Program-made: the position numbers and the translations under genes
Part shown: piece by piece, positions 9,282 through 18,000 of the stretch
Layout of the letters: every line of letters begins with the position of its first letter
Position numbering within the stretch: position 1 is the first letter of the stretch
Origin: Streptococcus anginosus
Lineage (GTDB): Bacteria; Bacillota; Bacilli; Lactobacillales; Streptococcaceae
NCBI RefSeq assembly: GCF_900636475.1
Contig: NZ_LR134283.1
Coordinates: forward strand, 682,001-746,000
Direction: 5' to 3'
Length of the DNA: 64,000 nucleotides
The notes under the pieces: model-generated
What the model was told of the DNA's origin: nothing
The model's database searches: none
Seen by the model: the letters and a program-made list of their open reading frames with translations, nothing else

Positions 9282-9339
9282 AAAAACACGAACAGATCAA
9301 GATAGCTAACAACTAATCCTGACTTTGTTCGTGTTTTTT
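9282..9339. terminator. Bidirectional terminator between amyA and ciaRH
   Basis: 13-bp inverted repeat AAAAACACGAACA / TGTTCGTGTTTTT with a 31-nt loop and flanking A/T runs, placed between the convergent amyA and ciaH genes. Confidence 0.75.
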
Positions 9340-9386
9340 CTCATCTTCCGAAACAACCTTCCCTATGAATACAGGTTATTCCTGAC

Positions 9387-10733
9387 TTATTTTTTCTTTC
9401 TATTGTCCGTTCTAATGGCAATCTTCACCTCAAAAATGGTTCCTTTCGGCTTATTATCTTTCACCGTAATAGTTCCTTTAAGGGCTTCTGTGATTTGCTT
9501 TGCAAGCGACAAGCCTAGACCAAAACCACCTGTCTGCCGAGTCCGTGCTTTATCAACCCGATAAAAACGATCAAAAATCTTTTTCTTATCTGCCGTACTA
9601 ATCCCCGGACCATTATCTGAAACCTTTAAAAACAAATTTCGATCATTTGCAGAGATTGTCAATTCAATCACACCGTCTTCATCTGTATATTTCAGAGCAT
9701 TGTCAAACAGAATCGTCATTAATTGCTTCAGCAAGGTCTTGTCTGTTTTAATCATGCGGTGAATCCTATTGTCAAATCGGAAAGTTTTCCCATTTTCTGC
9801 GGCAACCATTTCATAGTTGGTAAAGGTCGTATTAAAGAAATTTGGCTCGACATCGCCAATTTCTGGTTTAATCCCGTCGTCACGCCGTGCTAGATTAAGC
9901 AGATTTGTCGTCAACATTTTCATGTTCCGCACTTCATCCAAACTAGAAGCAATGCTTTCGCTTGATTCCATAATGGTGGCTTCTGGTTTTCTAAACAAAG
10001 TCTCCAAACGATTTTGTAAAACAGCTAGAGGCGTGCGCAACTCATGACTGGCATTTTCGACAAAACTCTTTTGCTTTTGAATGCTTTCCAACAAAGGTTT
10101 AACACTAACTCGAGCCAGATAGACACTGGCAATCAAGGAAATTCCCCAGAAACTAATCATCACAACTACAATCAGCTGCTCATGATTTTGACTAGTTTGT
10201 TCCAACTGACTGATATTGATAAAGACCGCTGCATATTTGACATTGGTTTCCAAATTTGGGATTTTCACTTCAAATAAAATCATCCGATAGGTTTCTTGTC
10301 GACCATAATTGCTTTTAACCTGGACTTGCCGAATGCGATCCAATTGCTTGCTATTAAAGGAAAGTTTATTAAGTCCCAGAAAATTATTGCTTGTAATGAT
10401 TGGCTTATAATTCTTATCAAATAAAATAACTTCCGTATTGGCACTGACATTTGGTTTATCAGTAAGCTCTTTGTCACCCGTATCGGTTTTAGGCTCTCCG
10501 TTGTCTGACTTCTGTTCCATCCCCACTCTCCGAGCGAGCGCCAAATTGATGACAGAAGCGGAATCCTGACTGAGACTTTTCAAGTTATTATCGACCGTTG
10601 TATAAAGGCTTGAGCGCATCACCTGAATGATAATCAAAGTCATGGCTGAGAAAATGAGAGTAAAAATACCAAAATTGCGAATGAAATAAGAAAAATCATC
10701 CGCATACCATGTTTTTTTTAGTTTATTCAGCAT
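9387..10733 (-). CDS. ciaH: CiaH sensor histidine kinase
   Basis: Membrane histidine kinase of the CiaRH two-component system, which in streptococci controls competence, cell-envelope stress tolerance and small csRNAs. The 448-residue protein has two transmembrane segments (about 20-40 and 175-197) flanking an extracytoplasmic domain. The H-box [19 protein letters not shown] follows, then the N-box LFDNALKYT and ATP-lid motifs VSDNGPGI and [11 protein letters not shown]. It overlaps the end of ciaR by 11 bp and is followed by a terminator shared with amyA. Confidence 0.95.
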   Translation of the reverse strand: MLNKLKKTWYADDFSYFIRNFGIFTLIFSAMTLIIIQVMRSSLYTTVDNNLKSLSQDSASVINLALARRVGMEQKSDNGEPKTDTGDKELTDKPNVSANTEVILFDKNYKPIITSNNFLGLNKLSFNSKQLDRIRQVQVKSNYGRQETYRMILFEVKIPNLETNVKYAAVFINISQLEQTSQNHEQLIVVVMISFWGISLIASVYLARVSVKPLLESIQKQKSFVENASHELRTPLAVLQNRLETLFRKPEATIMESSESIASSLDEVRNMKMLTTNLLNLARRDDGIKPEIGDVEPNFFNTTFTNYEMVAAENGKTFRFDNRIHRMIKTDKTLLKQLMTILFDNALKYTDEDGVIELTISANDRNLFLKVSDNGPGISTADKKKIFDRFYRVDKARTRQTGGFGLGLSLAKQITEALKGTITVKDNKPKGTIFEVKIAIRTDNRKKK

Positions 10734-11397
10734 CTTTTAAAATATATCCGACACTACGAAGCGTTTGAAGATTGTTCGCAAAGGTCGTACCTTTCAATTT
10801 TTTCCGGATTTTTGAGACATAAACTTCTACAACTGAAATCGTTGTATCACTATCAAATCCCCACAAGCGATCGAAAATCTGTGTCTTAGGCAAAATAACG
10901 TTTTGATTTTGCAAGAAATACACCAGCAAGTCAAATTCTTTTCCGAGCAATTCTACTTCATTTCCGTCTACAAGTGTAGTGTTTGTTGATAAATTAACAG
11001 TGACATCGCCATAAGAAAGGGTGTTTTCATTGAACTTGCCAGAACGCTTCAAGAGAGCTTGAATCCGCATTTTTAATTCTTCCAGATAAAATGGTTTGGT
11101 CAAATAATCGTCAGCTCCCAGTTCAAAACCATGTCCTTTATCATTCAAACTTTCTTTGGCTGTCATAATCAAAACAGGTGTGGTAACGCCTTTTTCACGC
11201 AATTCTTTCAATACTTGGAAACCGTCTTTTTCTGGCAACATCAGATCAAGCAAGATAAGGTCGTACACGCCACTCTCAGCCTCGTACAATCCTTCCTCAC
11301 CGTCAAAAACTTGCATGACATCTGCAAAATCATCCAAAAAATCAAATACTGAATTAGATAGACCGAGGTCGTCTTCCACTAATAGAATCTTAATCAT
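10723..11397 (-). CDS. ciaR: CiaR response regulator
   Basis: OmpR/PhoB-type response regulator, 224 residues. The receiver domain has the acidic pocket VEDD, the phosphoacceptor Asp in LILLDLMLP, and the conserved Thr and Lys in MTAKES and LTKPF. The C-terminal winged helix ends [14 protein letters not shown]...[11 protein letters not shown]. CiaR binds TTTAAG-N5-TTTAAG-like direct repeats in streptococci; a candidate target lies at 12294-12327. RBS GAAGGAAAAGC precedes the ATG. Confidence 0.96.
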   Translation of the reverse strand: MIKILLVEDDLGLSNSVFDFLDDFADVMQVFDGEEGLYEAESGVYDLILLDLMLPEKDGFQVLKELREKGVTTPVLIMTAKESLNDKGHGFELGADDYLTKPFYLEELKMRIQALLKRSGKFNENTLSYGDVTVNLSTNTTLVDGNEVELLGKEFDLLVYFLQNQNVILPKTQIFDRLWGFDSDTTISVVEVYVSKIRKKLKGTTFANNLQTLRSVGYILKDAE

Positions 11398-11409
11398 ATG
11401 CTTTTCCTT

Positions 11410-11650
11410 CTAAAATACGAGTTTGGGACAAAAGTCTCCAGTTTCAAAATTCGTTATGCACTAAACTAACGATGCAGTAGCTGATTGCTCAAAACAGTAC
11501 TTTGAGGCTTAATGGGATAAGGCCACGAACTAAAAAACATTTTGAATGTTCAGTTCTGCCCGCTCCCTTCATCGTGAACTAAGTAATGCTTTCGCATTGT
11601 CTTGCCAAAAATCAATCTACTGACTTTCTATTATTCTGATTCTATTATAT
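11410..11650 (-). repeat. Noncoding leader upstream of ciaR, dispersed-repeat-like
   Basis: About 240 bp without an open reading frame separate ciaR from the next gene. A minus-strand TATAAT (11644-11649 region) could start a long ciaR leader. The plus-strand reading beginning GAGTTTGGGACAAAAGTCTC resembles the start of intergenic repeats common in streptococcal genomes. Origin and function are not established here. Confidence 0.3.
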
Positions 11651-11669
11651 CATGACTTTCTCTGAAATA

Positions 11670-12128
11670 TTAAGAATTTGTTGTATTTGAATCATTATTT
11701 TCTGTCGTGCTACTATTCTTATCTGATTTGGTTGAACCGTCAGCATTTGATGGAGCTTTTTTCTTTGAGTTATTACTGTTTCCTGAGCCATTTTGGCTGT
11801 TACTATTGTCACTTTGTTCGTCATTTTGTTGGGGTGGCATTCCGTTTGGACCGCCTTGATTATTTCCATTTTGTCCACCTGGGGGCATTCCCGGACCACC
11901 TTGATTTGGCTGCGAATTTCCCTGTTGTTGATTATTTTGTGCCTGAGTTGTTGTGCTTGTCTGTACTCTTGCCTGCTGATTGAGTGCATTTGTCGCTAAA
12001 GAGCCAATGCCTAGCCCACCGAGAAGACCAACAGCGAGTGCCCCGCTTGCTACAACAGTCATCCACCATTTGGTACTTTTTTCAACCATGATCATCTTCT
12101 CTTTCTTACTTGTGTTCTCTTGTTTCAT
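11670..12128 (-). CDS. Membrane-anchored Asn/Gln/Gly/Ser-rich protein of unknown function
   Basis: Product not recognised. From the ATG at 12128 (RBS GAAGGAA upstream) the 152-residue protein has a charged N-terminus (MKQENTSKKEK), one hydrophobic segment after KSTKWW (WMTVVASGALAVGLLGGLGIG), and then a low-complexity tail. The tail is first Gln/Asn/Gly/Pro rich with GGPGMPPGGQN and GGPNGMPPQQN repeats, later Ser/Asn/Lys/Asp rich. This fits a membrane-tethered, disordered extracytoplasmic tail. A longer frame to 12227 would add 33 residues that overlap a small peptide gene in another frame, so the shorter start is preferred. The upstream promoter has CiaR-like hexamers, suggesting envelope-stress control; this is inferred. 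Confidence 0.6.
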   Translation of the reverse strand: MKQENTSKKEKMIMVEKSTKWWMTVVASGALAVGLLGGLGIGSLATNALNQQARVQTSTTTQAQNNQQQGNSQPNQGGPGMPPGGQNGNNQGGPNGMPPQQNDEQSDNSNSQNGSGNSNNSKKKAPSNADGSTKSDKNSSTTENNDSNTTNS

Positions 12129-12154
12129 TTTTGTCAAATTCCTTCTTTCTATTT

Positions 12155-12252
12155 TTAAGCGATCAGAGATTGCATTCCAAAGAGTATTGCCACAATAACT
12201 CCTTTGATGCCAAGATTTATCAGACAAACAAATTTAACTTTGAGTTTTTCAT
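12155..12252 (-). pseudogene. Small hydrophobic peptide gene interrupted by a 1-nt deletion in an A-run
   Basis: After RBS GAAAGGACGTGATGAG, the ATG at 12252 reads MKNSKLNLFV and stops. If the run of five A residues after the ATG had six, the frame would continue to 12155 as a 32-residue peptide beginning MKKLKVKFVCLINLGIKG and ending MQSLIA, a basic start followed by a hydrophobic helix. This looks like a single-span small membrane peptide that is frameshifted here, or a homopolymer sequencing error. An internal GTG with AGGAG five bases upstream (start near 12193) could still give 12 residues. Confidence 0.45.
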
Positions 12253-12282
12253 CTCATCACGTCCTTTCTTTTGAATGGAACT

Positions 12283-12327
12283 ATCATATCTACTTTTTCT
12301 TAAAAGTGACTGAATTTTTTCTTAAAA
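12283..12327 (-). promoter_or_regulatory. CiaR-box-like promoter
   Basis: On the minus strand, TTTAAG-N5-ATTCAG-N5-TTTAAG is followed by TATGAT (12283-12288). The two outer copies belong to a 12-bp direct repeat TTTTAAGAAAAA (12294-12305 and 12316-12327, 22 bp apart); the middle hexamer matches 5 of 6 at exactly the CiaR spacing. It sits in the -35 position for the small-peptide/152-residue-protein transcript. Confidence 0.5.
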
Positions 12328-12469
12328 GAAACTAAAAATAAAGAGAGAAAATAGTAAAATGATACACAAAATATAAAAAGAAAAAACTAAATCAGAATAT
12401 TCCAATTTAGTTTAGAAGATTATCTCATAAAATTTGTCCTAGAAAAGGCAAAGAGCAAAGTCTCTTTTC

Positions 12470-13213
12470 TCAAAAGAGTGACCTAATTTCCATTTTATCC
12501 TCAAGTAATGCTGCTATTTCTTTCGGTTTTTCCATATACAATGAATGACTACAGCTAGTCATTTCTATGAGGTTTAGAAAGTTCGGGATGGTCTGTATAG
12601 CCCTCTTTTTCCAAATTGGTGTTTCCTTGTTTATTTCTGGAATGAACAAAATTACATTTTTATTTTTCAAAAAGGACAAATTTCTAAAAGCTTGCCGTCT
12701 TATTGTCAATAAATGAGTCATTAACTTTTCAGATAAGCTTAAATACCAATGTTTTTGAACTTTATCAAAAACAAAACTTTCTTTTGCCGCCCTCTCCAAA
12801 TTTTCTGACCATACAGCAGAGCTTTGTTTTTCAGTTATAACAGCTTTCTTTAGGCTCTCATAAACATTCGTTTGAAGATAATTCAGAGAATCTTCAATTT
12901 CTACATTCAAAGGGCAAATTTTATCCATATTAATGTATCCACCATCTAATAAGACGAGATGCGTAATTTTATCATAGACACTTGTTAGATAAACTGCTAA
13001 ATCTGCTCCCAAAGAATGGGCTATTAACAGAATATCGTCATCCATATCAACTTGTGCCATAAACCAATCTTTCAACGCCTGTAATGAAATCAGTTGCTCT
13101 TCCAACCTAGAATCATAACTATCTAGATAAGTAACTGGAAAAGACAGTGCATTAAAAAAGTCCTGGGGATAATAGCAATTGCAGCCTAGTCCTCCAATAA
13201 AATAAGCCTTCAT
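12470..13213 (-). CDS. Alpha/beta-fold hydrolase
   Basis: Predicted serine esterase/lipase-like alpha/beta hydrolase of 247 residues. The nucleophile elbow AHSLGAD is near residues 65-71, preceded by DDDILLI. The candidate catalytic His is in SCSHSLYMEKPKE near the C-terminus and the Asp may be in VLLDGGYINM or LFIPEINKE. No signal peptide or membrane anchor. The start has GAAAGGATAAGAAT upstream. It is monocistronic and lies just outside the left end of the integrative element; substrate unknown. Confidence 0.75.
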   Translation of the reverse strand: MKAYFIGGLGCNCYYPQDFFNALSFPVTYLDSYDSRLEEQLISLQALKDWFMAQVDMDDDILLIAHSLGADLAVYLTSVYDKITHLVLLDGGYINMDKICPLNVEIEDSLNYLQTNVYESLKKAVITEKQSSAVWSENLERAAKESFVFDKVQKHWYLSLSEKLMTHLLTIRRQAFRNLSFLKNKNVILFIPEINKETPIWKKRAIQTIPNFLNLIEMTSCSHSLYMEKPKEIAALLEDKMEIRSLF

Positions 13214-13304
13214 ATTCTTATCCTTTCAGTCAGATGTTTCCAAAACAAACTTTACTTTTATATTTTATTGAGAATAACAAGCAAATATTGAACTCAAAAA
13301 ACAC

Positions 13305-13331
13305 AAAAGCCCTTCAATAATAAGGACTTTT
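13305..13331 (-). terminator. Terminator outside attL, probably the original tRNA-Arg terminator
   Basis: Stem AAAAGCCCTT / AAGGACTTTT with one mismatch; on the minus strand it is followed by a T-rich run. Without the element this hairpin would lie directly downstream of the tRNA-Arg gene now 12 kb away. Confidence 0.65.
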
Positions 13332-13341
13332 GAGGGCACGT

Positions 13342-13354
13342 TATGTCCCCTGCC
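13342..13354. repeat. attL core
   Basis: TATGTCCCCTGCC, identical to the sequence at 25291-25303 that includes the last bases of tRNA-Arg; marks the distal end of the element. Confidence 0.88.
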
Positions 13355-13446
13355 AGTAAAATTACGTTAAATTAAGTTAAAATAAAAAACAGAAATCGCA
13401 TGAAATCAAGGTTTTATCACTTGCTTTAGAATATAAAAAAACAATT

Positions 13447-13468
13447 TTTTGAACAGATTTTGAACAAA
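13447..13468 (+). repeat. Left arm-type integrase site
   Basis: Two tandem TTTTGAACA motifs 11 bp apart, matched at 21 of 22 positions by 25226-25247 near the other end in the same orientation. Likely integrase N-terminal-domain binding sites. Confidence 0.65.
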
Positions 13469-13565
13469 CTTTGTAAACTATCAATTCTCAACATGAGCAA
13501 GATTGCTTTTGCATTGAATCAAAAACTCACCATTAACATTGGCTAATATCAGCTTTTATATCAAA

Positions 13566-13599
13566 TTGACAGATGAAGACATTAGGTATATAATATACT
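13566..13599 (+). promoter_or_regulatory. Promoter and operator of the RelBE-type pair
   Basis: TTGACA (13566-13571), 17-bp spacer, TATAAT (13589-13594), a near-consensus promoter. The -10 sits inside the palindrome GTATATAATATAC (13587-13599), a likely autoregulatory site for the antitoxin-toxin complex. Confidence 0.75.
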
Positions 13600-13623
13600 C
13601 ATGATATAAAAGGAGGTGCAAAA

Positions 13624-13872
13624 ATGGCTCTCACAAAAAATAAGTCAAGATTAAATTTGAATATTGATTCCGACCTAAAAGAAAATGTAGGGAAAATTTT
13701 ATCAGAAATGGGACTAGACTACACAACGGCTATCAATATCTATTTCAGAAAAATTTTAACTGAGCAAAAAATACCTTTTGAAATTAGTATTCGTAAAAAT
13801 TTGACTGTTGATGAAATTTTTGGGAAAAATTGGAGAGACGGCTTAGACGAAATTGAGGACGATTGGGAATGA
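13624..13872 (+). CDS. RelB/DinJ-family antitoxin
   Basis: An 82-residue antitoxin. The N-terminal ribbon-helix-helix (KSRLNLNIDSDLKENVGKILSEMGLDYTTAINIYFRKIL) resembles RelB/DinJ proteins, and the acidic C-terminus (GLDEIEDDWE) would wrap the toxin. RBS AGGAGG precedes the ATG. The stop overlaps the toxin start (ATGA), so the two are translationally coupled. Position next to attL suggests an addiction role for the element, since cells that lose it would face free toxin; this role is inferred. Confidence 0.9.
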   Translation: MALTKNKSRLNLNIDSDLKENVGKILSEMGLDYTTAINIYFRKILTEQKIPFEISIRKNLTVDEIFGKNWRDGLDEIEDDWE

Positions 13873-14165
13873 CCTACCAAGTTGAATTAACTCCAGATGC
13901 TCAAAATGATTTAGCTAAATTAGATAACAGTCAAATCATTCATGTTAGAAAATCTTTACTCAAACTAGAACAAAATGGTCCTAAAGTCGGTGAAGCTCTC
14001 CACGGTAAGTTAGCAGGCTATCGCAAATTAAAACATAGAAAATTAGGTTTAAGAGTTATCTTTAGAGAAACGAGCAACGGAATTGAGATTATAGAAGTCA
14101 TTGCGATTGGCAAACGGAGTGATTCTGAAATCTATAAGATTGCTGAAAAAAGAATTTTGCCTTAA
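13869..14165 (+). CDS. RelE/ParE-superfamily toxin
   Basis: A 98-residue toxin of the RelE/ParE fold, most like mRNA interferases of the RelE group: MTYQVELTPDAQNDLAKLDNSQIIHV, then GPKVGEALHGKLAGYRKLKHRKLGLRVIFRE and VIAIGKRSDSEIYKIAEKR. The Arg and Lys residues in the KL-G-R-LR region match the usual RNA-contacting face. Start chosen at ATG 13869, which overlaps the antitoxin stop by 4 bp; a TTG two codons upstream is weaker. Followed by a terminator at 14185-14218. Confidence 0.88.
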   Translation: MTYQVELTPDAQNDLAKLDNSQIIHVRKSLLKLEQNGPKVGEALHGKLAGYRKLKHRKLGLRVIFRETSNGIEIIEVIAIGKRSDSEIYKIAEKRILP

Positions 14166-14184
14166 TTGATTTTTATTATACTAT

Positions 14185-14218
14185 AAAAGCCCTAGTATTT
14201 TAAAACTAGAGCTTTTTT
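14185..14218 (+). terminator. RelBE-type operon terminator
   Basis: Stem AAAAGCCCTAGT / ACTAGAGCTTTT with one mismatch, followed by T residues. Confidence 0.8.
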
Positions 14219-14274
14219 ATTGACTTTTCCCACATGTGGAATAATTCTAAGTCAGCTTCATTTTACATGCTATA

Positions 14275-15030
14275 TCATCTTGCTTTAATACCTACCCCAT
14301 TGCGTCTAATATCTTCAAGGTTTCTATTGATTTTTGAAGATTCATTTCGAGCATTTTGCATGTCTTGCCGTAGGCGATTCGTAGATTCGCGAACCTCTGC
14401 CATGACTTGATTATGATTTTGACGTAACTGTCTCTCTAATTGTTTTTGCTGTTGTAACATTTTTTGTTGATGTTGTTCTGTGCGCCATAGATTAGCCGCT
14501 TCTTGAAAATTCATTGCACGATAATCTTTTAAAAGAACAATCATTCCTGCAAAGTCTTCTAATTTACAAAAATTATCAGGAATAAGAGAAATGAAATATG
14601 AGAAGGTTGGATCGCTTTCTAACTCTTGTTTTTCTTGATTATCCGATTGATACTGCGTTGTATTTGTTACCTCAAGAGTTGCTTCTTCTAATACTTTCTC
14701 AGCTTCTGCTTTTTTTAGACTATAACTAATCATAAAAAGTCTCGTAAATACTTGTCCCGCTAAGTATGCGATTGGTGATTGTCGTATAGTAGCAAAAGTA
14801 GGATCGGAGAGGAATACTGCTGCAGCAAAAACAAGACCCGCTATATTAGCTATTCTGTTCTTTTTTCTTTTAGTTGCTTGTTTTAATCGAAGTTGACGAT
14901 TTGCTTTAATTGCTTTTTGCATCTTATTATTAAGAACGATAATTCTGTCTCCTTGTACATAAAGCAAACTCAAAATATCAAGCAATTCTTCTCTATTAAA
15001 ATCACTAATAGTTAACTTTCCTTCCGCCAT
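14275..15030 (-). CDS. Membrane protein with C-terminal coiled coil, unknown function
   Basis: Not assigned to a family. The 251-residue protein starts MAEGKLTISDFNREELLDILSLLYVQ, then has a basic patch (RQLRLKQATKRKKNR), two hydrophobic stretches (about residues 61-77 and 84-102) and a long Gln/Arg-rich helix from about 185 (EQHQQKMLQQQKQLERQLRQNHNQ). It begins 6 bp after the surface-protein gene on the same strand, so the two are almost certainly co-transcribed. A role beside the surface protein is possible but unproven. Confidence 0.65.
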   Translation of the reverse strand: MAEGKLTISDFNREELLDILSLLYVQGDRIIVLNNKMQKAIKANRQLRLKQATKRKKNRIANIAGLVFAAAVFLSDPTFATIRQSPIAYLAGQVFTRLFMISYSLKKAEAEKVLEEATLEVTNTTQYQSDNQEKQELESDPTFSYFISLIPDNFCKLEDFAGMIVLLKDYRAMNFQEAANLWRTEQHQQKMLQQQKQLERQLRQNHNQVMAEVRESTNRLRQDMQNARNESSKINRNLEDIRRNGVGIKAR

Positions 15031-15036
15031 ATTCCC

Positions 15037-18000
15037 TTATCCTTTTCTTCCAAGTTTTCTACGTACACCAAAGCTAAGACTTGCTAAGATTTCCATACCT
15101 ATCAATGCCAGCCATGAACCTTTTTCTCCAGTTTGTGGGAGTTGTTTGTCAGCTCGGCTATAAATATAACTTGAGTGAATGATTGGGCGAATCTTTTTGC
15201 TTGTGGTCATTGGTTTGGTAGCATGACGCATTGAAAGAGCTTGTGCTTTTTCTTCTGCTGCTTTCTTAGAGGTAACCCACTCCTCATACGCCTTCTTCAC
15301 CGCATCATACTGGCTATTTGCATCCCGTTGGTCTTTCAACAGCTCCGCCAACTTGCTACGTGCTTCCAACGTCTTCGCAACGGCTTCCTTATGCTTCGCA
15401 CTTGCTACTTCATACTCAGCTACCGCTTCACCAAGCAACTTATCCGCATTCTTATACATGGCCAGCAAGTTTTGTTGGTCTTTCAACTTGTCTTCCAGCA
15501 CTGCACGTTCCGCCACCAATTTGGCTTCCACGGCTTTAGCAGCTGCCACCGCTTGTTCAGCAGCTACCAATTTGGCATCTTCATTTGCTTTACTTGCTTT
15601 CAACACAGCCAAGTTGTTTTCAGCTGCCGTCAAGGCTTGTTCTGCGGTACGAAGTGCCACTTGTTTTTCTTTGATAGATGCTTTCAAGTTGGCAACCGCT
15701 TTGTCTGCCGCATCTTTACGAGCTTGTGCATCCTTGCGAGCAGTCGTTGCTTTTTCAAGGGCTTCACTAGCCGCTGGTGTAGCGTCTTTCACCCCGGTGA
15801 GTGCTGCCAATTTGGCTTTGGTAGCGTTGAGCATCTGTTGCGCCTCCACTGCTTTGCTTTCTGCTTCACGAAGGGCGGTTGCAGCCTTTTGAGCCGCTTC
15901 TTCTTTGGCAGCCAAGACCGCTTGCGCTTTTTGCAATGCAACTTGTTTTTCTTGAATCGATGCGTTGAGGTTGGCAACCGCTTTGTCTGCACTCGCTTTG
16001 CGGGTTTCTGCGCTAGTACGCGTTGCAACTGCTGCACGGTGTGCCATTTCAGCGCTAGGTGTTTGAAGCGCTTGGTTGCGTACAGTAGCCAATTCGCTTT
16101 GTGTTGTGCTCAGTGCTTGATGAGCTGCATCAGAAGCAGCTTGTTTAGCAGTCAGAACCCCATTGGCTTCATTGAAGGCTGTGAGTGCTGCTTGAAAGTC
16201 ACTTTCGGCTTGAGCCAAGTCTTTTTCCAATTGCGTCGTGTCATATGGGTCTGGTAGGGCTTGACCAGCATATTTATCACTGAATCCCACATAGTGCATG
16301 CGACCAAGTCCGTTTGGCGTCACACTGGATGCGACACCGATGACGTCATCATCTTGTTCATTACCAAGCATGTTAGACATATGACCAAAATCGCTATGGT
16401 AGTCGTTTACCATCATTCCAATAATGGTTCCTGCAATAAAACGATACATTTCGGTCATAGTTGTGGTGCGATTGCGAAGTGTGCTTAGATTTTCACTCAT
16501 CCACGTCAATTTTGATGAAGGTCTTTCACCAGCAGCCAGTGCGGCATGACTGTGACCAGACGACCATGGTTTGTTTTCTTTGGCATACGCTTCGGCAACC
16601 TTTTGTACATAGTCCATCGCTTCTTCGGTGGTATACGTTTTCACCCTAGTACCCCAGAATTGGCGACGAACCGCTGTAATCAAGTGGGCATAATATTGGG
16701 TTAAGGCTTTTGCTTGTTCACGAGTCATATGAGCTGGATCAACCGTTGATGGATCAATTGGTACATTTCCATGACGCTCAATATCGTAAGCACCTTCTGC
16801 AATCCACTTATTGAAGACTTCTTGAAGTGCATCTTTATCGGCTTCTTCACGATCAGATGCCAAATACTTCTTATACGCATCAATCACATATTGTGGCACA
16901 TTAATGGTAGATAACTTCTTCTTAGCATCCAATTCTTTCCGCAACGCATCACGTTTGGCTTCGGCTGCTTCTTTGGCTGCTTTCTTGGCTTCGGCATTTT
17001 TCTTAGCTTCCGCAAGGGCATTTTCGGCGTCCGTTTTAGCGACCGTTTGATCTGCTTCTTTTGCGGTTAGGTTCTTGATTTGAGCATCACGATCGGCGTC
17101 TGCTTTCTTGGCTTCGTCCAATTTTTGAGCGGCTTCCACTTCTTTGGTTTTGGCGGCAGAAAGAGCCTTTTGAGCCGCTTTTTGTTCGTCCAAGACCTTT
17201 TGGGCACCTGTACCATCGAGCGCTGCCTGAGCCGTTTCTACGGCCTTTTGAGCCGTGTTGACATCCGCTTTAGCAGCAGTATCCGTTGCCTTTTTTGCAG
17301 CAGCATCGGTTGCGGTGTCGGTTGCCGTTTTGCTTTGAGTGGTTTCTTGGTTTTTCAAGTCCTTGATTTGGGCATGACGTTCGGCATCTGCCTTTTTAGC
17401 GGCTGCCAATTTTTGAGTGGCATCGCTTTCTGCATTTTTAGCATCTTCTAAGCCTTTGTTGGCGGCTTTTTGTTCATCAAGAGCTTTTTGTTCCCCGGTG
17501 CCCTCGAGCGCTGCTTTGGCGGTATCGACACCTTTTTTAGCCGTATCAACTGCTTTTTGTCCAGCTTCTACCCCTTTTTGGGCTTGTTCTACCGCTTGTT
17601 TTTGGGTAGTAGCCGCGTCAGTCGCTTTTTGTGTGGCGTTAGCTGCAGTATCACTTGCTTTTTGATTTTGTGCAATCTCTTTTTGCGTATCAGCTACGCC
17701 TTTTTCCGCTTGGGCAATCGCATCTGGTGTAGCTGCAGCCTTATTCTTTTCCGCTTCGGCTACTTTTGCGGTAGCATCTTCTACCGCCTTTTGGCTGCTC
17801 TCTTCCATTTGAGCACTTTCAGCTACTTTCCCGGCTTGGTCGGTCACCGCTTGATCGGCTTGTTGCTTAATCCCATGCGCTTCCTCAACCGTCTTCTCTG
17901 TTGGGGTGGTGGTGATCGCAGCACCATCCTTTGTCAATAGAACACCGTCTAAGACTTTAATATTATGCGCCTTGGGTGCTGTTACATCAGAAGACAGACT

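Noticed and set aside
11645..11989. 114-codon minus-strand frame inside the N/Q-rich gene
   Set aside because: Alternate frame of a low-complexity coding region; no RBS and no plausible protein features.
15241..17940. Long plus-strand open frames (up to 338 codons) opposite the surface-protein gene
   Set aside because: They mirror the Ala/Lys-rich coiled-coil codons, are Cys/Phe/Ser rich, lack RBSs and resemble no protein.
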